The notes: generated by a model not told the origin, from the letters alone. 64,000 nt of DNA from Bradyrhizobium sp. SRL28 (GCF_018596315.1 NZ_JAHEAG010000003.1:248001-312000); one strand, 5' to 3'; positions 1-10,411 are shown, counted from the stretch's first letter. A program made the numbers and translations.

Positions 1-327
1 GCACATGTCGGCCATCTGCACCAGCACGAAGGCGCCGCCGACGACCCATCCGGATGTCGCGGCAATGACCGGCTTGTCGAGTTCGACGCCAAGGCCAGGC
101 ACCGCGTGCCACATGTTGACGGGGAGATCCCTGACGTCGGCGCCGACCGAAAAATATTTCTCTTCGGATGACGCAAGCACCGCAACGCGGTCGTCGCTTT
201 CGTGAAAGCGGAGCCAGGCTTCGCGCAGTTCATCGCACAGGGCGTTGTTGAGCGCATTGTGCGCCGACGCGCGATCCATGGTGATGGTAGCGACGTGGCC
301 CACGCTCTCATAGCGAACAAGCGTCAT
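1..327 (-). CDS. Enoyl-CoA hydratase/isomerase family protein (C-terminus cut by window edge)
   Basis: The frame opens with ATG at 327 and runs off the left edge, so only about the first 109 residues are visible. They have the crotonase-fold start: an opening strand ending 'TITMDRASAHNALNN', then 'FSVGADVRDL', which corresponds to the oxyanion-hole segment usually written FSAGxD, then 'KPVIAATSGWVVGGAFVL', matching the second oxyanion segment. Family members hydrate or isomerise acyl-CoA thioesters in the cytoplasm; the substrate cannot be told. The cupin gene upstream on the same strand ends 39 bp before this start, so they may be co-transcribed. Confidence 0.85.
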   Translation of the reverse strand, partial: MTLVRYESVGHVATITMDRASAHNALNNALCDELREAWLRFHESDDRVAVLASSEEKYFSVGADVRDLPVNMWHAVPGLGVELDKPVIAATSGWVVGGAFVLVQMADMC

Positions 328-366
328 GGTACTCCCCCGACATCCGCACGATGGCGGCCTTTGTTA

Positions 367-894
367 TTATTTCTTCTCGGCGGGATCGCGGTGCACGGGA
401 TCGACCCACAGCACGGTCTCCGGCTTTTCCACCGGCTCGATGTCGAGATTGATCGCCACCGCCTCGCCGTCGCTACGCACCAGCACGCATTCCAGCACCT
501 CGTCGCGGCTGGCATTGATTTCCTGATGCGGCACGTAGGGCGGAACGAAGATGAAATCGCCGGGACCGGCTTCCGCAGTGAATTGCAGATGCTCGCCCCA
601 GCGCATCCGCGCCTTGCCCTTCACGACATAGATGATGCTTTCGAGATGGCCGTGATGATGCGCGCCGGTCTTGGCGTCGGGCCGGATCGTCACGGTGCCC
701 GCCCATAATTTCTGCGCGCCGACGCGGGCGAAATTGATCGCGGCCTTGCGGTCCATGCCGGCGGTGGACGGCACGTTGGGATCGAGCTGATTGCCGGGGA
801 TGACGCGGACGCCGTCATGCTTCCAGCGCTCGTCATCGCCGGGCGAATGATCATGGGAATGATGGGAATGGGTGTGGTCGTGAGTGCCGCTCAT
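367..894 (-). CDS. Cupin-domain protein with His-rich N-terminus
   Basis: A 175-residue protein. Residues 4-17 are mostly His and Asp (THDHTHSHHSHDH), a likely flexible metal-binding tail. A single cupin barrel follows: 'TGAHHHGHLESIIYVVKG' carries the metal-binding histidines and glutamate of cupin motif 1, and 'GDFIFVPPYVPHQEIN' is motif 2 with its histidine. The fold suggests a small metal-dependent dioxygenase, isomerase or binding protein; no substrate can be assigned. I chose ATG 894 because the open frame extends to 933 without a ribosome site there. It lies upstream of the truncated crotonase on the same strand. Confidence 0.8.
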   Translation of the reverse strand: MSGTHDHTHSHHSHDHSPGDDERWKHDGVRVIPGNQLDPNVPSTAGMDRKAAINFARVGAQKLWAGTVTIRPDAKTGAHHHGHLESIIYVVKGKARMRWGEHLQFTAEAGPGDFIFVPPYVPHQEINASRDEVLECVLVRSDGEAVAINLDIEPVEKPETVLWVDPVHRDPAEKK

Positions 895-1028
895 CTTGTT
901 GCTTTCTGAATGGTTGCTCGCGGCAACGTACATAAAACCGTGATCGCAAACCAGCCAAATCGAGGAACTGCGGAGGCCTGTTGCGGGTTGTCCTTGCGAA
1001 GTTCTATCAACCTGGAAGGAGTATTTTG

Positions 1029-1244
1029 ATGGGTGCGACCGCAGACAAGATCAAGGGTGCGACCAATGAGGCCATCGGCAAGGCAAAGCAGGGCGTCGGC
1101 GAAGCCACCGGTTCCGACCGCCTTCAGGGCGAAGGCGTGATCCCGGAAGTGAAGGGCAAGGGCCAGAAGGCCATGGGCGATGCCAAGCAAGCCGCCAAGG
1201 ATGCCGCGAATGAAGCGGCCGCTGCGGCGAACAAGAACCTTTGA
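1029..1244 (+). CDS. CsbD-family stress-response protein
   Basis: A 71-residue hydrophilic Ala/Lys/Gly-rich protein beginning [18 protein letters not shown], the repeated 'K-KG--NEA-GKAKQ' pattern of the CsbD family. These are abundant small proteins of general stress response in bacteria; their biochemical role is not known. The start is set by a strong AAGGAG at 1015-1020, eight bases before ATG 1029. A rho-independent terminator follows the stop directly, so it is a single-gene unit. Confidence 0.88.
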   Translation: MGATADKIKGATNEAIGKAKQGVGEATGSDRLQGEGVIPEVKGKGQKAMGDAKQAAKDAANEAAAAANKNL

Positions 1245-1268
1245 TCGATACTCGATCTGGAATGAAAG

Positions 1269-1296
1269 GACCGGTCCTTAGGGCCGGTCTTTTTTC
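1269..1296 (+). terminator. Rho-independent terminator of the CsbD gene
   Basis: GACCGG (1269-1274) pairs with CCGGTC (1284-1289) across a 9-nt loop and is followed at once by a run of six T residues, 25 bp after the CsbD stop codon. Confidence 0.85.
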
Positions 1297-1317
1297 TTAT
1301 GCAGCATACATCCCCTT

Positions 1318-1405
1318 CGTCATGGCCGGGCTTGTCCCGGCCATCCACTTCTCGAACTCGCGGCATCAAAAGACGTGGATGCCCGGGGCAAGCCCGGGCA
1401 TGACG
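1318..1405. repeat. Palindromic intergenic element (REP-like, about 88 bp)
   Basis: The ends CGTCATG / CATGACG are inverted, and inside them GGCCGGGCTTGTCCCGGCC and GCCCGGGGCAAGCCCGGGC form two further hairpins. The layout resembles the short palindromic repeats scattered between genes in Bradyrhizobium-type genomes (recognised from memory; copy number not checked). It sits between the convergent ends of the CsbD gene and the hydroxyacid dehydrogenase gene. Confidence 0.7.
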
Positions 1406-1419
1406 CGGATAGGGTCCCG

Positions 1420-2400
1420 TCAACGCCGCTTATTCATCACATCCGGATTGACGACATTCGTCGGCGTGCCCGCGGCATAGGCCAGGATCTGGTCGAAAAT
1501 ATCCGTGAACTGGATTTCGTATTCGTCGCGCGAGACGTAGCCGAGATGCGGCGTGCAGACCACGTTGTCCATGGTCAGCAGCGGATCATTGACGTCGCGC
1601 AGCGGTTCCTTTTCATAGACATCGATCGCCGCCATGCCAGGCCTCCCGGCGCGCAGCGCATTGACCAGCGCGTTCGGCTCGATCAGCGGCGCGCGGCTGG
1701 TGTTGACGAGGAGCGCCGAGGGTTTCATGCGCGCGAGGTCTTCCGCCTTCACGATCCCGCGCGTGGCATCGACCAAGCGCATGTGCAGCGAAAGCACGTC
1801 GCACCGTTCGAAGAAATCAGCCTTGGAGCTTGCGGTCTCGTAGCCGTCGGCGCGCGCCTTCGCGAGCGCCGGCTCGCGCGCCCACACCAGCACCTTCATG
1901 CCAAACGCCTTGCCGTAGCCGGCGACGACGGCGCCGATCCGCCCGTAGCCGTAGATACCGAGCGTCTTGCCGCGCAGGGTATGGCCGACGCCGATCTGCC
2001 ATTTGCCGGCCTTGAGCGCCGCCATCTGCTGCGGGATGGCGCGCATCGCCGCCAGGATCAGGCCCCAGGTGAATTCGGCGGTCGCATAGGACGGCGTATC
2101 GGCATGCTGGCCCGACGATACGACGATGCCGAGCCGGGTGCAGGTGTCGATGTCGATATGCGGATAGACGCTGCGCTGACTGATCAGCTTCAGTTTCGGC
2201 AACCGCTCCAGAAGCGGCGTGCGTATCTGCGTACGCTCGCGGATCAGCACCAGCGCTTCGGTGTCGCGCAGCCGTTCCGCCAATGCATCGACGTCCTGAA
2301 CGTGATCGTTCCAGATGGTGACGTCATGTCCGGCCAGCTTGCGGAAGCAGTCGAGGGTGCGCACCGTGTCGAAATAATCGTCGAGGATCGAAACCTTCAC
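1420..2400 (-). CDS. D-isomer-specific 2-hydroxyacid dehydrogenase, NAD-binding
   Basis: A 326-residue protein, usual length for the family. The N-terminal half is the catalytic domain. '[16 protein letters not shown]' near residues 150-165 is the GxGxxG dinucleotide site of the inserted Rossmann domain. The catalytic Arg is in '[11 protein letters not shown]', the Glu in 'DVYEKEPL' and the His in 'CTPHLGY'. It interconverts a 2-oxoacid and a D-2-hydroxyacid with NAD(H); the exact substrate (phosphoglycerate, glyoxylate, other) is not readable. The FKBP gene upstream on the same strand ends 24 bp away, so the two may share a transcript. Confidence 0.9.
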   Translation of the reverse strand: MKVSILDDYFDTVRTLDCFRKLAGHDVTIWNDHVQDVDALAERLRDTEALVLIRERTQIRTPLLERLPKLKLISQRSVYPHIDIDTCTRLGIVVSSGQHADTPSYATAEFTWGLILAAMRAIPQQMAALKAGKWQIGVGHTLRGKTLGIYGYGRIGAVVAGYGKAFGMKVLVWAREPALAKARADGYETASSKADFFERCDVLSLHMRLVDATRGIVKAEDLARMKPSALLVNTSRAPLIEPNALVNALRAGRPGMAAIDVYEKEPLRDVNDPLLTMDNVVCTPHLGYVSRDEYEIQFTDIFDQILAYAAGTPTNVVNPDVMNKRR

Positions 2401-2424
2401 GATGCGCTCCCCTGTCAGCGCGCG

Positions 2425-2886
2425 TTACTTCACCGCCAGCAATTCGACGTCGAACATCAACGTCGCATTCGGCGGGATGACGCCGCCGGCGCCGCGCGCG
2501 CCGTAGCCGAGTTCAGGAGGAATGATCAGCGTGCGCTTGCCACCGACCTTCATGGAGCCGACGCCCTCATCCCAGCCGGCGATAACCTGCCGCATACCGA
2601 TCTTGAATTCGAACGGCTCGTTGCGGTCGACCGAAGAGTCGAACTTCTTGCCCTTCTGGCCGTTCTCGTAGAGCCATCCCGTATAATGCATGACGCAGGT
2701 CTGGCCGGTCTTCGGCGTGGCGCCGGTACCTTCCTTGCTGTCGATGATCTGCAAGCCTGAAGCTGTGGTCATGGGTTTTTTTCCTGCGGTCTGGGCCGAT
2801 GCCAGCTGGGTGGCGATCGGCGTGGAAACCGCGGCCGCCATGGCGGCGAGAGCGGTCCGGATAATCGTGCGTCGGGAAGATCGCAT
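2425..2886 (-). CDS. Exported FKBP-type peptidyl-prolyl cis-trans isomerase
   Basis: A 153-residue protein. An N-terminal signal sequence with a twin-arginine-like start (RSSRRTII) and a hydrophobic stretch to about residue 30 ends in 'ASAQ', so the product is probably periplasmic. The rest is a single FKBP domain: 'VMHYTGWLYENGQKGKKFDSS', 'GMRQVIAGWDEGVGSMKVGG', 'IPPELGYGARG', 'GVIPPNATLMFDVELL'. It catalyses prolyl bond isomerisation and may help fold envelope proteins. The open frame begins at a GTG (2895), but ATG 2886 has GAGG at the right distance and is preferred. Confidence 0.9.
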   Translation of the reverse strand: MRSSRRTIIRTALAAMAAAVSTPIATQLASAQTAGKKPMTTASGLQIIDSKEGTGATPKTGQTCVMHYTGWLYENGQKGKKFDSSVDRNEPFEFKIGMRQVIAGWDEGVGSMKVGGKRTLIIPPELGYGARGAGGVIPPNATLMFDVELLAVK

Positions 2887-2969
2887 CTTCTGCACCTCGT
2901 TCGGGAGACCGACGTCTCTAGCCCAGAGCGGGCCATTTCCATAGCCATTTTTCGGCCGTCGGCCATGTT

Positions 2970-4118
2970 TCAGCCGCTGTTGCCGCCGTCACGATCGATC
3001 GCAAAATCTGTGAGCAGCGGCGAGGTTTTTCCGGCGATCAGATCACCGATCAGGCACGCGGCGAGAAAACTGAAGGTGATGCCGTTGCCGCCATAGCCGT
3101 AAGCCGCATAGACGCCCTTGGCGCCGGGGACCGGGCCGATCAGCGGCAAGCCGTCGCTCGTGGTATCGAATGTGCCGGACCAGCTAAACTCGATGTCGGT
3201 CCTTGCGGCGGGCCAAAGCGCCGCGAGCCGTTGCGCGAGTGCGCGCGATTTCTGGGGGATAAGGCGATCGCGCGCCTCCGGTTCGACAATCTCCGTGCTG
3301 TCCTCGCCGCCGATGATGATGCGCCCTGCCCGGGTCGTTCGGGCATAGAGATAATCCTTCGCATCCTCCCAGATCAGCGTGTCATCCTTCCAGATATTTT
3401 GCGGCTGCGGCACGGTTGCGATCGCCCAGCTCGACGACACCGCATGCACGGTGGACTGAACGATATCGGGCATGACATAGCCGGTGGCAAGAACGACGGA
3501 CCGCGCCTCGATCTCGCCACCACTTGCGAGACGAACGCCCACCGACCGTCCGGCGGCATCGAATGCGACGGCCTCGCCCTCGAACAACCGCGCGCCGCGC
3601 GCGACAGCCAGCCCGAGCAGCCCGTGCGCCAATTGTATGGGATCGGCATCGGCCGCACCCGGGGAGACGATCGCCCCGGCACGCGCGAACCCGAAACGAT
3701 CGAGCAGCATGCCATGATCGAGAAAATCGCCGGGCAGCGCGGCGCGCTCGCGCAACCGATGCTCTTCGAGCAGCTCTCCGATGCTATCGCCTGCCGCAAG
3801 GCACAGCGAATTTTTCGCGCGCATGTCGCAGGTAATGCCGAGTTGCCCCACGAGCGATTTCAGGCCGGCGACGGCATCGAAGCTGGCGCGATAGGCCCGC
3901 GCGGCGCGCTCGAAGCCATAGACTTCGCTCAGTTGCCATAGCGGCTGGTCGATTTCCCATAGCAGCATCGACGTGGAAGCCGCCGTGCTGCCGTGGCCGG
4001 GAAACTCACGATCGACGATGACGACGTTAAGCCCCTGCCGGGTCAGGCGCTCGGCGACCAATGATCCCGTAATGCCGGCCCCGACAATGAGCGCATCACA
4101 TCTAAGATTTTCGCCCAT
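2970..4118 (-). CDS. FAD-dependent oxidoreductase (DAO/glycine oxidase-like)
   Basis: A 382-residue protein. 'DALIVGAGITGSLVAERL' at the N-terminus is the GxGxxG FAD site, followed by the acidic 'VIVDRE' that binds the adenosine ribose. 'SVVLATGYVMPDI' and the C-terminal 'YGGNGITFSFLAACLIGDLI' are the later FAD contacts of the D-amino-acid oxidase-like family. It would oxidise an amine or amino acid, or demethylate an N-methyl compound; the substrate is unknown. No clear partner gene is next to it. Confidence 0.82.
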   Translation of the reverse strand: MGENLRCDALIVGAGITGSLVAERLTRQGLNVVIVDREFPGHGSTAASTSMLLWEIDQPLWQLSEVYGFERAARAYRASFDAVAGLKSLVGQLGITCDMRAKNSLCLAAGDSIGELLEEHRLRERAALPGDFLDHGMLLDRFGFARAGAIVSPGAADADPIQLAHGLLGLAVARGARLFEGEAVAFDAAGRSVGVRLASGGEIEARSVVLATGYVMPDIVQSTVHAVSSSWAIATVPQPQNIWKDDTLIWEDAKDYLYARTTRAGRIIIGGEDSTEIVEPEARDRLIPQKSRALAQRLAALWPAARTDIEFSWSGTFDTTSDGLPLIGPVPGAKGVYAAYGYGGNGITFSFLAACLIGDLIAGKTSPLLTDFAIDRDGGNSG

Positions 4119-4264
4119 TTCGAGGCGCGACGGACGTCCTGACTTTGCAAACCACGGCGAACGGCCGCCGCGCAGGTCGGCCTGTTGCGTATCATCTGAA
4201 TCAAGAATGCTGATAATAAACCTCTGGCAACAGACAACCGGCCGCTGCCATGCGGACGGCTGCG

Positions 4265-4292
4265 GCCCATCGCTCTAACGAAAGCGACGGGC
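4265..4292. terminator. Hairpin in the gap between two leftward genes
   Basis: GCCCATCGCT (4265-4274) pairs with AGCGACGGGC (4283-4292) with one mismatch and an 8-nt loop. It lies just beyond the stop of the gamma-glutamyltransferase gene on the minus strand. There is no clear T-run, so terminator function is a guess. Confidence 0.35.
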
Positions 4293-4324
4293 TGTTGTTC
4301 CGGAAGTAGTGAGAACCGAAGGGC

Positions 4325-5911
4325 TCAGTAGCCCAGCGCGCAACCGTCCTTGCGGGGATCGGAGCCGCCGGTCAGCGTGCCCTTGTCCCAGTCGATCCAG
4401 ATCGCCTGGCCGCCGCCGAGCGGTCCGACCACGCTGGTGGTCTTGTGGCCGATCTTCTTCAGGCCCTCGACGATCTCGGCCGGCACGCTGTCCTCGAGCT
4501 GGTAGAAGCCCTCGTAATGCAGGCCGCGCGGCATATCGATGGCTTCCTGCACGTCGCAGCCATAGTCGAGGATGTTGGTCAGCACATGGCTCTGCCCCAC
4601 CGGCTGATATTGCCCGCCCATGACGCCGAACGGCATCACCGCGCGGCCGTTTTTGGTGGCGAGGCTCGGAATGATCGTGTGCAGCGGCCGCTTGCCCGGC
4701 GCGATGCAGTTGGGATGGCCGGGCTGAATCCGGAAACCGCCGGCGCGGTTCTGCAGCAGGATGCCGGTCTTGTTGGACACGATCGCCGAACCGAAGGAAT
4801 GCGCGATCGAGTTGATGAACGAGCAGACGTTACGGTCCTTGTCGACCACGGTGATGTAGACCGTGGACGGATTCATCGGCGGTGCAACGTTCGGCAGGTC
4901 GAGCAGCCGGTCCATCCTGATATTCTTGATGTGCTCCTCGGCGAATTCCTTGGCGAGGATGCCGGCGACGTCGACGTGCACCTGCTGCGGATCGCCGATG
5001 TACTGCTCACGCATCATGTAGGCGATGCGCGCGGCCTCCGCTTCGAGATGGAAGCGCTCAATGCTGAGCGGCGCAAATTTCGTCAGGTCGAAGCGGGAGA
5101 GGATGTTCAGCATCACCAGCATGGTAATGCCCGGGCCATTCGGCGGGCACTGCCAGACGTCGTGCCCCTTGTACATCGTGCCGATCGGCGACGTGGTTTC
5201 GGTCGAATGCGCAGCGAAGTCTTCCAGCGTGTGCAGGCCGCCGATCCCGCGGAGCGTCTCCACCATGTCGGCGGCGATCTCGCCGGCATAGAACGCGTCG
5301 CGCCCGTTCTTGGCGATCGCGCGCAGCGTCTTGCCCAGTTCCGGCTGATGAATGATGTCGCCGGCCACCGCTGGTTTTCCATGCGGCAGCAGGTAGCGCT
5401 CGGTGTTGGTGCCGTTCTTCAGCTTCTCGAACTGGTTCTTCCAGTCGAAGGCGATGCGGGGCGCAACGATGTAGCCTTCTTCGGCCGCCTTGATCGCGGG
5501 CTGCAGCAGTGTGTCGAGCCCCATCTTGCCGTGGTCACGCAGGATCGTATCCCAGGCGTCGATCGCGCCGGGAATGCTCACCGAGTGGGCCGAAGTCAGC
5601 GGCACCGAGTGGATCTTGCGCTCCAGATACCATTCGGCCGTTGCCGCCATCGGCGCGCGGCCGGAGCCGTTATAGGCTGTTATCTTGCCCTCGCCCTTCG
5701 GCTGGATCAGCGCATAGCAATCGCCGCCGATGCCGGTCGATTGCGGCTCGATCACCCCGAGCAGCGCGCAGGCCGCGACCGCGGCGTCCGCAGCCGTACC
5801 GCCCGCCCGCATCACGTCGATGGCGACAAGCGCGGCCTCCGGGTGCGACGTCGCCACCATCGCGTTCTGGGCATGGACCGTGGAGCGGCCGGCGAAATGG
5901 AAATTCCTCAT
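4325..5911 (-). CDS. Gamma-glutamyltransferase family protein (cytoplasmic type)
   Basis: A 528-residue member of the N-terminal-nucleophile GGT family. Hallmarks: 'VATSHPEAALVAIDVMRAGG', 'GTAADAAVAACALLGVIEPQ', 'STGIGGDCYALI', 'NGPGITMLVMLNIL', and C-terminal 'GVMGGQYQPVGQSHVLTNIL'. No signal peptide is present, unlike periplasmic E. coli GGT. Where GGTs are cut to expose the catalytic threonine (usually TTH), this protein reads 'NPSTVYITVVDKD' near residue 350: the threonine is there but the next two residues differ. It could be a hydrolase of gamma-glutamyl or related acyl compounds. The ribosome site before ATG 5911 is weak. Confidence 0.85.
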   Translation of the reverse strand: MRNFHFAGRSTVHAQNAMVATSHPEAALVAIDVMRAGGTAADAAVAACALLGVIEPQSTGIGGDCYALIQPKGEGKITAYNGSGRAPMAATAEWYLERKIHSVPLTSAHSVSIPGAIDAWDTILRDHGKMGLDTLLQPAIKAAEEGYIVAPRIAFDWKNQFEKLKNGTNTERYLLPHGKPAVAGDIIHQPELGKTLRAIAKNGRDAFYAGEIAADMVETLRGIGGLHTLEDFAAHSTETTSPIGTMYKGHDVWQCPPNGPGITMLVMLNILSRFDLTKFAPLSIERFHLEAEAARIAYMMREQYIGDPQQVHVDVAGILAKEFAEEHIKNIRMDRLLDLPNVAPPMNPSTVYITVVDKDRNVCSFINSIAHSFGSAIVSNKTGILLQNRAGGFRIQPGHPNCIAPGKRPLHTIIPSLATKNGRAVMPFGVMGGQYQPVGQSHVLTNILDYGCDVQEAIDMPRGLHYEGFYQLEDSVPAEIVEGLKKIGHKTTSVVGPLGGGQAIWIDWDKGTLTGGSDPRKDGCALGY

Positions 5912-6114
5912 CGCGAGTGCTTTCTTTCAGCGTTTCTTCAATATTTCTTGGGCATCCCGCTGGGGACGATCGGGTGGGTTTACAGATGGTTCTTTGGCAT
6001 ATTCATCCCCTGCTGGGCAATGGCTGGCATGCCAAGGTCTGGCGGTGGCAATACGCGGAATATGCAGAGCTTTACGGGGTTTCCCCTGCCCGGCCTGCCT
6101 GATAAACGGTCGCC

Positions 6115-6867
6115 ATGCCGCTCAAGGTCGCCGCCCTCTACCAATTCGCCGCACTGCCGGATTTCCGGGAGCTGCGCGAGCCGTTGCGCGCGCTTGCGGC
6201 CGGCTTTGGGATCAAGGGCAGTGTGCTGCTGGCGCATGAGGGCATCAACGGCACGGTTGCGGGAGGCGATGAGGGCATCGACGCGTTCGTCGGCGAGTTG
6301 CAGCACGGCCCCCTCTTCGGTGGCCGGCTCGACAATCTCGAACTCAAGTTTTCGAGCGCTTCCGAGATGCCGTTCCAGCGGCTGAAGATCCGCCTCAAGA
6401 AAGAAATCGTCACGCTCGGAGATACCGCTGTCGATCCGACGCGGCAGGTCGGCACCTATGTCGAGCCGTCGGACTGGAACGAACTGATAACAGCGCCCGA
6501 CACGTTGGTCATCGATACCCGCAACGCCTTCGAGGTGGCGATGGGCACGTTCGAAGGCGCGGTCGATCCCGGTCTCAAAAGCTTTGGGCAGTTCAAGGAG
6601 TTCGCCGCACAGAAACTCGATCCGGCGAAGCACAAGAGGATCGCGATGTTCTGCACCGGTGGCATCCGGTGCGAGAAGGCCAGCGCCTATCTGCTGGCGC
6701 AGGGGTTTGGTGAGGTCTATCACCTCAAGGGCGGCATCCTCCGCTATCTCGAAGGCGTGCCGGAGCAAGAGAGCCGCTGGCGCGGCGAGTGTTTTGTATT
6801 CGACGAACGCGTGGCGCTGGGCCACGGGCTGCGGCAGCGACCACCGAATGATGGCTGTCATGAGTGA
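6115..6867 (+). CDS. trhO: tRNA uridine(34) hydroxylase TrhO (rhodanese family)
   Basis: A 250-residue protein. The N-terminal domain has the TrhO pattern '[17 protein letters not shown]'. A rhodanese domain follows from about residue 120 with '[19 protein letters not shown]', and the active-site loop '[16 protein letters not shown]' carries the catalytic cysteine. TrhO (formerly YceA) makes 5-hydroxyuridine at position 34 of certain tRNAs in an oxygen-dependent reaction. The final codons overlap the start of slyX by 8 bp, indicating translational coupling. Confidence 0.9.
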   Translation: MPLKVAALYQFAALPDFRELREPLRALAAGFGIKGSVLLAHEGINGTVAGGDEGIDAFVGELQHGPLFGGRLDNLELKFSSASEMPFQRLKIRLKKEIVTLGDTAVDPTRQVGTYVEPSDWNELITAPDTLVIDTRNAFEVAMGTFEGAVDPGLKSFGQFKEFAAQKLDPAKHKRIAMFCTGGIRCEKASAYLLAQGFGEVYHLKGGILRYLEGVPEQESRWRGECFVFDERVALGHGLRQRPPNDGCHE

Positions 6868-7075
6868 TGTCGACGCACTTAGCGAGCGCATCGACGCGCT
6901 GGAAATGCGGCTGTCCTATCAGGACGTGACCATCGAGACGCTGAACCAGACGATCACGGCGCAATGGACCGAGATCGACAGATTGACGCGGCAGCTGTCC
7001 GAACTGAAAGAGCGGCTGCGGGAGGCCGAAAGCAACCTGTCTGGTCCGGTCAACGAGCCACCACCGCACTACTGA
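6860..7075 (+). CDS. slyX: SlyX family protein
   Basis: A 71-residue protein that is almost entirely a predicted coiled coil, with the SlyX pattern '[20 protein letters not shown]' and '[18 protein letters not shown]', ending in 'PPPHY', the proline-rich tail typical of the family. Its function is unknown. Two more in-frame ATGs at 6848 and 6851 could serve as starts; none has a strong ribosome site, which fits coupling to the overlapping trhO stop. A strong terminator follows. Confidence 0.85.
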   Translation: MSDVDALSERIDALEMRLSYQDVTIETLNQTITAQWTEIDRLTRQLSELKERLREAESNLSGPVNEPPPHY

Positions 7076-7086
7076 ACAGCCAACAA

Positions 7087-7117
7087 GAAAGCGGCCTCCG
7101 CGACGGAGGCCGCTTTC
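7087..7117. terminator. Strong hairpin terminator after slyX, possibly bidirectional
   Basis: A perfect 14-bp stem GAAAGCGGCCTCCG / CGGAGGCCGCTTTC with a 3-nt loop. A residues lead and T residues trail, so it can stop transcription from trhO-slyX on the plus strand and from the small genes at 7151-7528 on the minus strand. Confidence 0.85.
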
Positions 7118-7150
7118 ATGCGTTCAAACATCGGTCGGCAGGCGCTTGCA

Positions 7151-7285
7151 TCATCCGTGCGTCGTAAACCAGACCGTCGCGGCCACCGCCACAGCGACGA
7201 TCACGGCCCATACCACCGGCGAGACCTTCTTGGTGCTGCCACTCCGCGGCGAGTCGTTTGGGGCGTGGTTGAATTCGGTCTTCAT
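7151..7285 (-). CDS. Small single-pass membrane protein, 44 aa
   Basis: A short frame reading MKTEFNHAPNDSPRSGSTKK, then one hydrophobic segment 'VSPVVWAVIVAVAVAATVWF', ending TTHG. The polar, basic N-terminus and single helix suggest a small inner-membrane protein with N-terminus inside. It ends 33 bp from the shared terminator and lies 21 bp after the gene at 7307-7528 on the same strand, so they probably form a two-gene unit. No function is recognised, and the ribosome site is weak. Confidence 0.6.
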   Translation of the reverse strand: MKTEFNHAPNDSPRSGSTKKVSPVVWAVIVAVAVAATVWFTTHG

Positions 7286-7306
7286 CGCCGGGTCCGTCGA
7301 GCGGTG

Positions 7307-8698
<1,392 letters not shown>

Positions 8699-8701
8699 CT
8701 T

Positions 8702-8788
8702 CGTAGCCCGGATGGAGCGCAGCGCAATCCGGGACAGCTGCTCCGCGGGTGAGAGCCCCGGATTACGCTGCGCTCCATCCGGGCTACG
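8702..8788. repeat. Long inverted repeat (REP-like, 87 bp)
   Basis: CGTAGCCCGGATGGAGCGCA is mirrored by its near-perfect complement ending at 8788, giving a hairpin of roughly 30 bp stem. It starts three bases after the hemE stop, between the convergent hemE and GMC genes, and may also act as terminator. The motif resembles a common Bradyrhizobium intergenic repeat (from memory). Confidence 0.75.
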
Positions 8789-8797
8789 ATCAGCCAG

Positions 8798-10411
8798 CTA
8801 CCGCGCGTCCTCCAGAATCATGTCGGATGCCTTCTCGGCGATCATGATGGTCGGCGCGTTGGTATTGCCCGACATCAGGTCCGGCATGATGGACGCATCG
8901 ACCACGCGCAGGCCGTCGATGCCGCGCACGCGCAAGCGCTGGTCGACGACGGCGAGATCGTCGCTGCCCATGCGGCAGGTCGAGGTCGGGTGATAGACCG
9001 TGCTGCCGGTGCGACGGCAGAAGTCCAGCAATTCGTCGTCGCTCTGCACTTTCGGACCGGGATCGACCTCCGCGACCGCGTAGGCCTTCAGCGCGGGTGC
9101 TGCGAGAATATTGCGCAGAATGCGGATGCCGTCGATAAAGGCGCGGCGATCGGTTTCGGTCGCGAGATAGTTGATGCGGATTTCCGGCGGAACGGAAGGA
9201 TCGGCGCTCCTGATGCGCAGCGAGCCGCGGCTTTCCGGGCGCAACTGGCAGACGGAAGCGGTAAAGCCCGAGAGCGCATGCAGCTTCTCGCCCATCTTGT
9301 CGGTCGAGAACGGCAGGAAGTGAATCTGGATATCGGGCGAGGCCAGCCGCGGACTGGTCTTGAAGAAGGCGCCCGAGGTGCCGGCGGCGATCGTCAGCGG
9401 TCCCTTGCGCAAGGCGGCGTACTGAATGCCCGCCATCATCTTGCGTATCGGATGATTGACGACATCGTTCAGCGTCACCTTTTGCGCACAGCGCGTGATC
9501 AGCCGGACCTGCAAGTGGTCCTGCAGATCATTGCCGACGCCGGGTGCGTCGAGCACGATCTCGATGCCATGCTGCTTCAACAAGTCGGCCGGTCCGACGC
9601 CCGAGAGCTGCAGCAGCTGCGGCGAGTTATACGCGCCGCTGGAGACGAGGATTTCCTTGCGCGCCCGCGCCGTGCGCACGCGGCCTTCCTGCTTGTATTC
9701 GACCGCTTTGGCGCGGCGGCCTTCGAACAGGATACGCTGGGCCAGCGCCGAGGTCTCGATGTGCAGATTGCTGCGGGTCTTCGCCGGGCGCAGATAGGAG
9801 AACGCCGTGCTGGCGCGGCGGCCGCGCCTTGTCGTGGTCTGGAAAAATCCCGCGCCTTCCTGGGTCGCGCCGTTGAAATCGGGATTGGTCGGAATGCCGG
9901 TCTCGGCGGCGGCGACCACAAAGGCCTCCGACAAGGGATCATGGTGCCGCCAATCGGACACCGGCAGCGGTCCGTCGCTGCCGTGGTATTTGTCAGGCCC
10001 GCGCTGCTGGCTCTCGGCCTTCTTGAAATAGGGCAGCACGTCGTCATAGCCCCAGCCGGCATTGCCGCGCTGACGCCAGCGATCGTAATCCTCATGCTGG
10101 CCCCGCACATAAAGCAGGCCGTTGATCGAGCTCGAACCGCCGAGCACTTTTCCGCGCGGCTGGAACACCTGCCGGCCGTTCAATCCCGGCTCCGGCTCGG
10201 TCTGGTACATCCAGTTGACGGATTTTTCCTTGAACAGTTTTCCGTAGCCGAGCGGCACGTGGATCCAGAGATTGGTATCCTTCGGCCCGGCCTCCAGCAG
10301 CAACACGGAGTGCTTGCCGTCGGCGCTCAGGCGGTTGGCGAGCACGCATCCGGCCGAGCCGGCGCCGACGATCACGTAATCGAATTCGGAAGCTTCATTG
10401 TTCTTGTTCAT
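8798..10411 (-). CDS. GMC-family FAD oxidoreductase (choline/alcohol dehydrogenase-like)
   Basis: A 537-residue flavoprotein. 'DYVIVGAGSAGCVLANRL' is the FAD site, 'GGSSSINGLLYVRGQ' is GMC signature 1 and 'SSGAYNSPQLLQLSGVGP' is signature 2. The catalytic His is in 'VYHPTSTCRMG', and 'MSGNTNAPTIMIAEKASDMI' is the C-terminal FAD contact. It oxidises a primary alcohol to the aldehyde; choline is possible but no betaine genes are near. ATG 10411 with GGGGAAA upstream is preferred to the longer frame. The crotonase gene lies 88 bp upstream on the same strand. Confidence 0.88.
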   Translation of the reverse strand: MNKNNEASEFDYVIVGAGSAGCVLANRLSADGKHSVLLLEAGPKDTNLWIHVPLGYGKLFKEKSVNWMYQTEPEPGLNGRQVFQPRGKVLGGSSSINGLLYVRGQHEDYDRWRQRGNAGWGYDDVLPYFKKAESQQRGPDKYHGSDGPLPVSDWRHHDPLSEAFVVAAAETGIPTNPDFNGATQEGAGFFQTTTRRGRRASTAFSYLRPAKTRSNLHIETSALAQRILFEGRRAKAVEYKQEGRVRTARARKEILVSSGAYNSPQLLQLSGVGPADLLKQHGIEIVLDAPGVGNDLQDHLQVRLITRCAQKVTLNDVVNHPIRKMMAGIQYAALRKGPLTIAAGTSGAFFKTSPRLASPDIQIHFLPFSTDKMGEKLHALSGFTASVCQLRPESRGSLRIRSADPSVPPEIRINYLATETDRRAFIDGIRILRNILAAPALKAYAVAEVDPGPKVQSDDELLDFCRRTGSTVYHPTSTCRMGSDDLAVVDQRLRVRGIDGLRVVDASIMPDLMSGNTNAPTIMIAEKASDMILEDAR

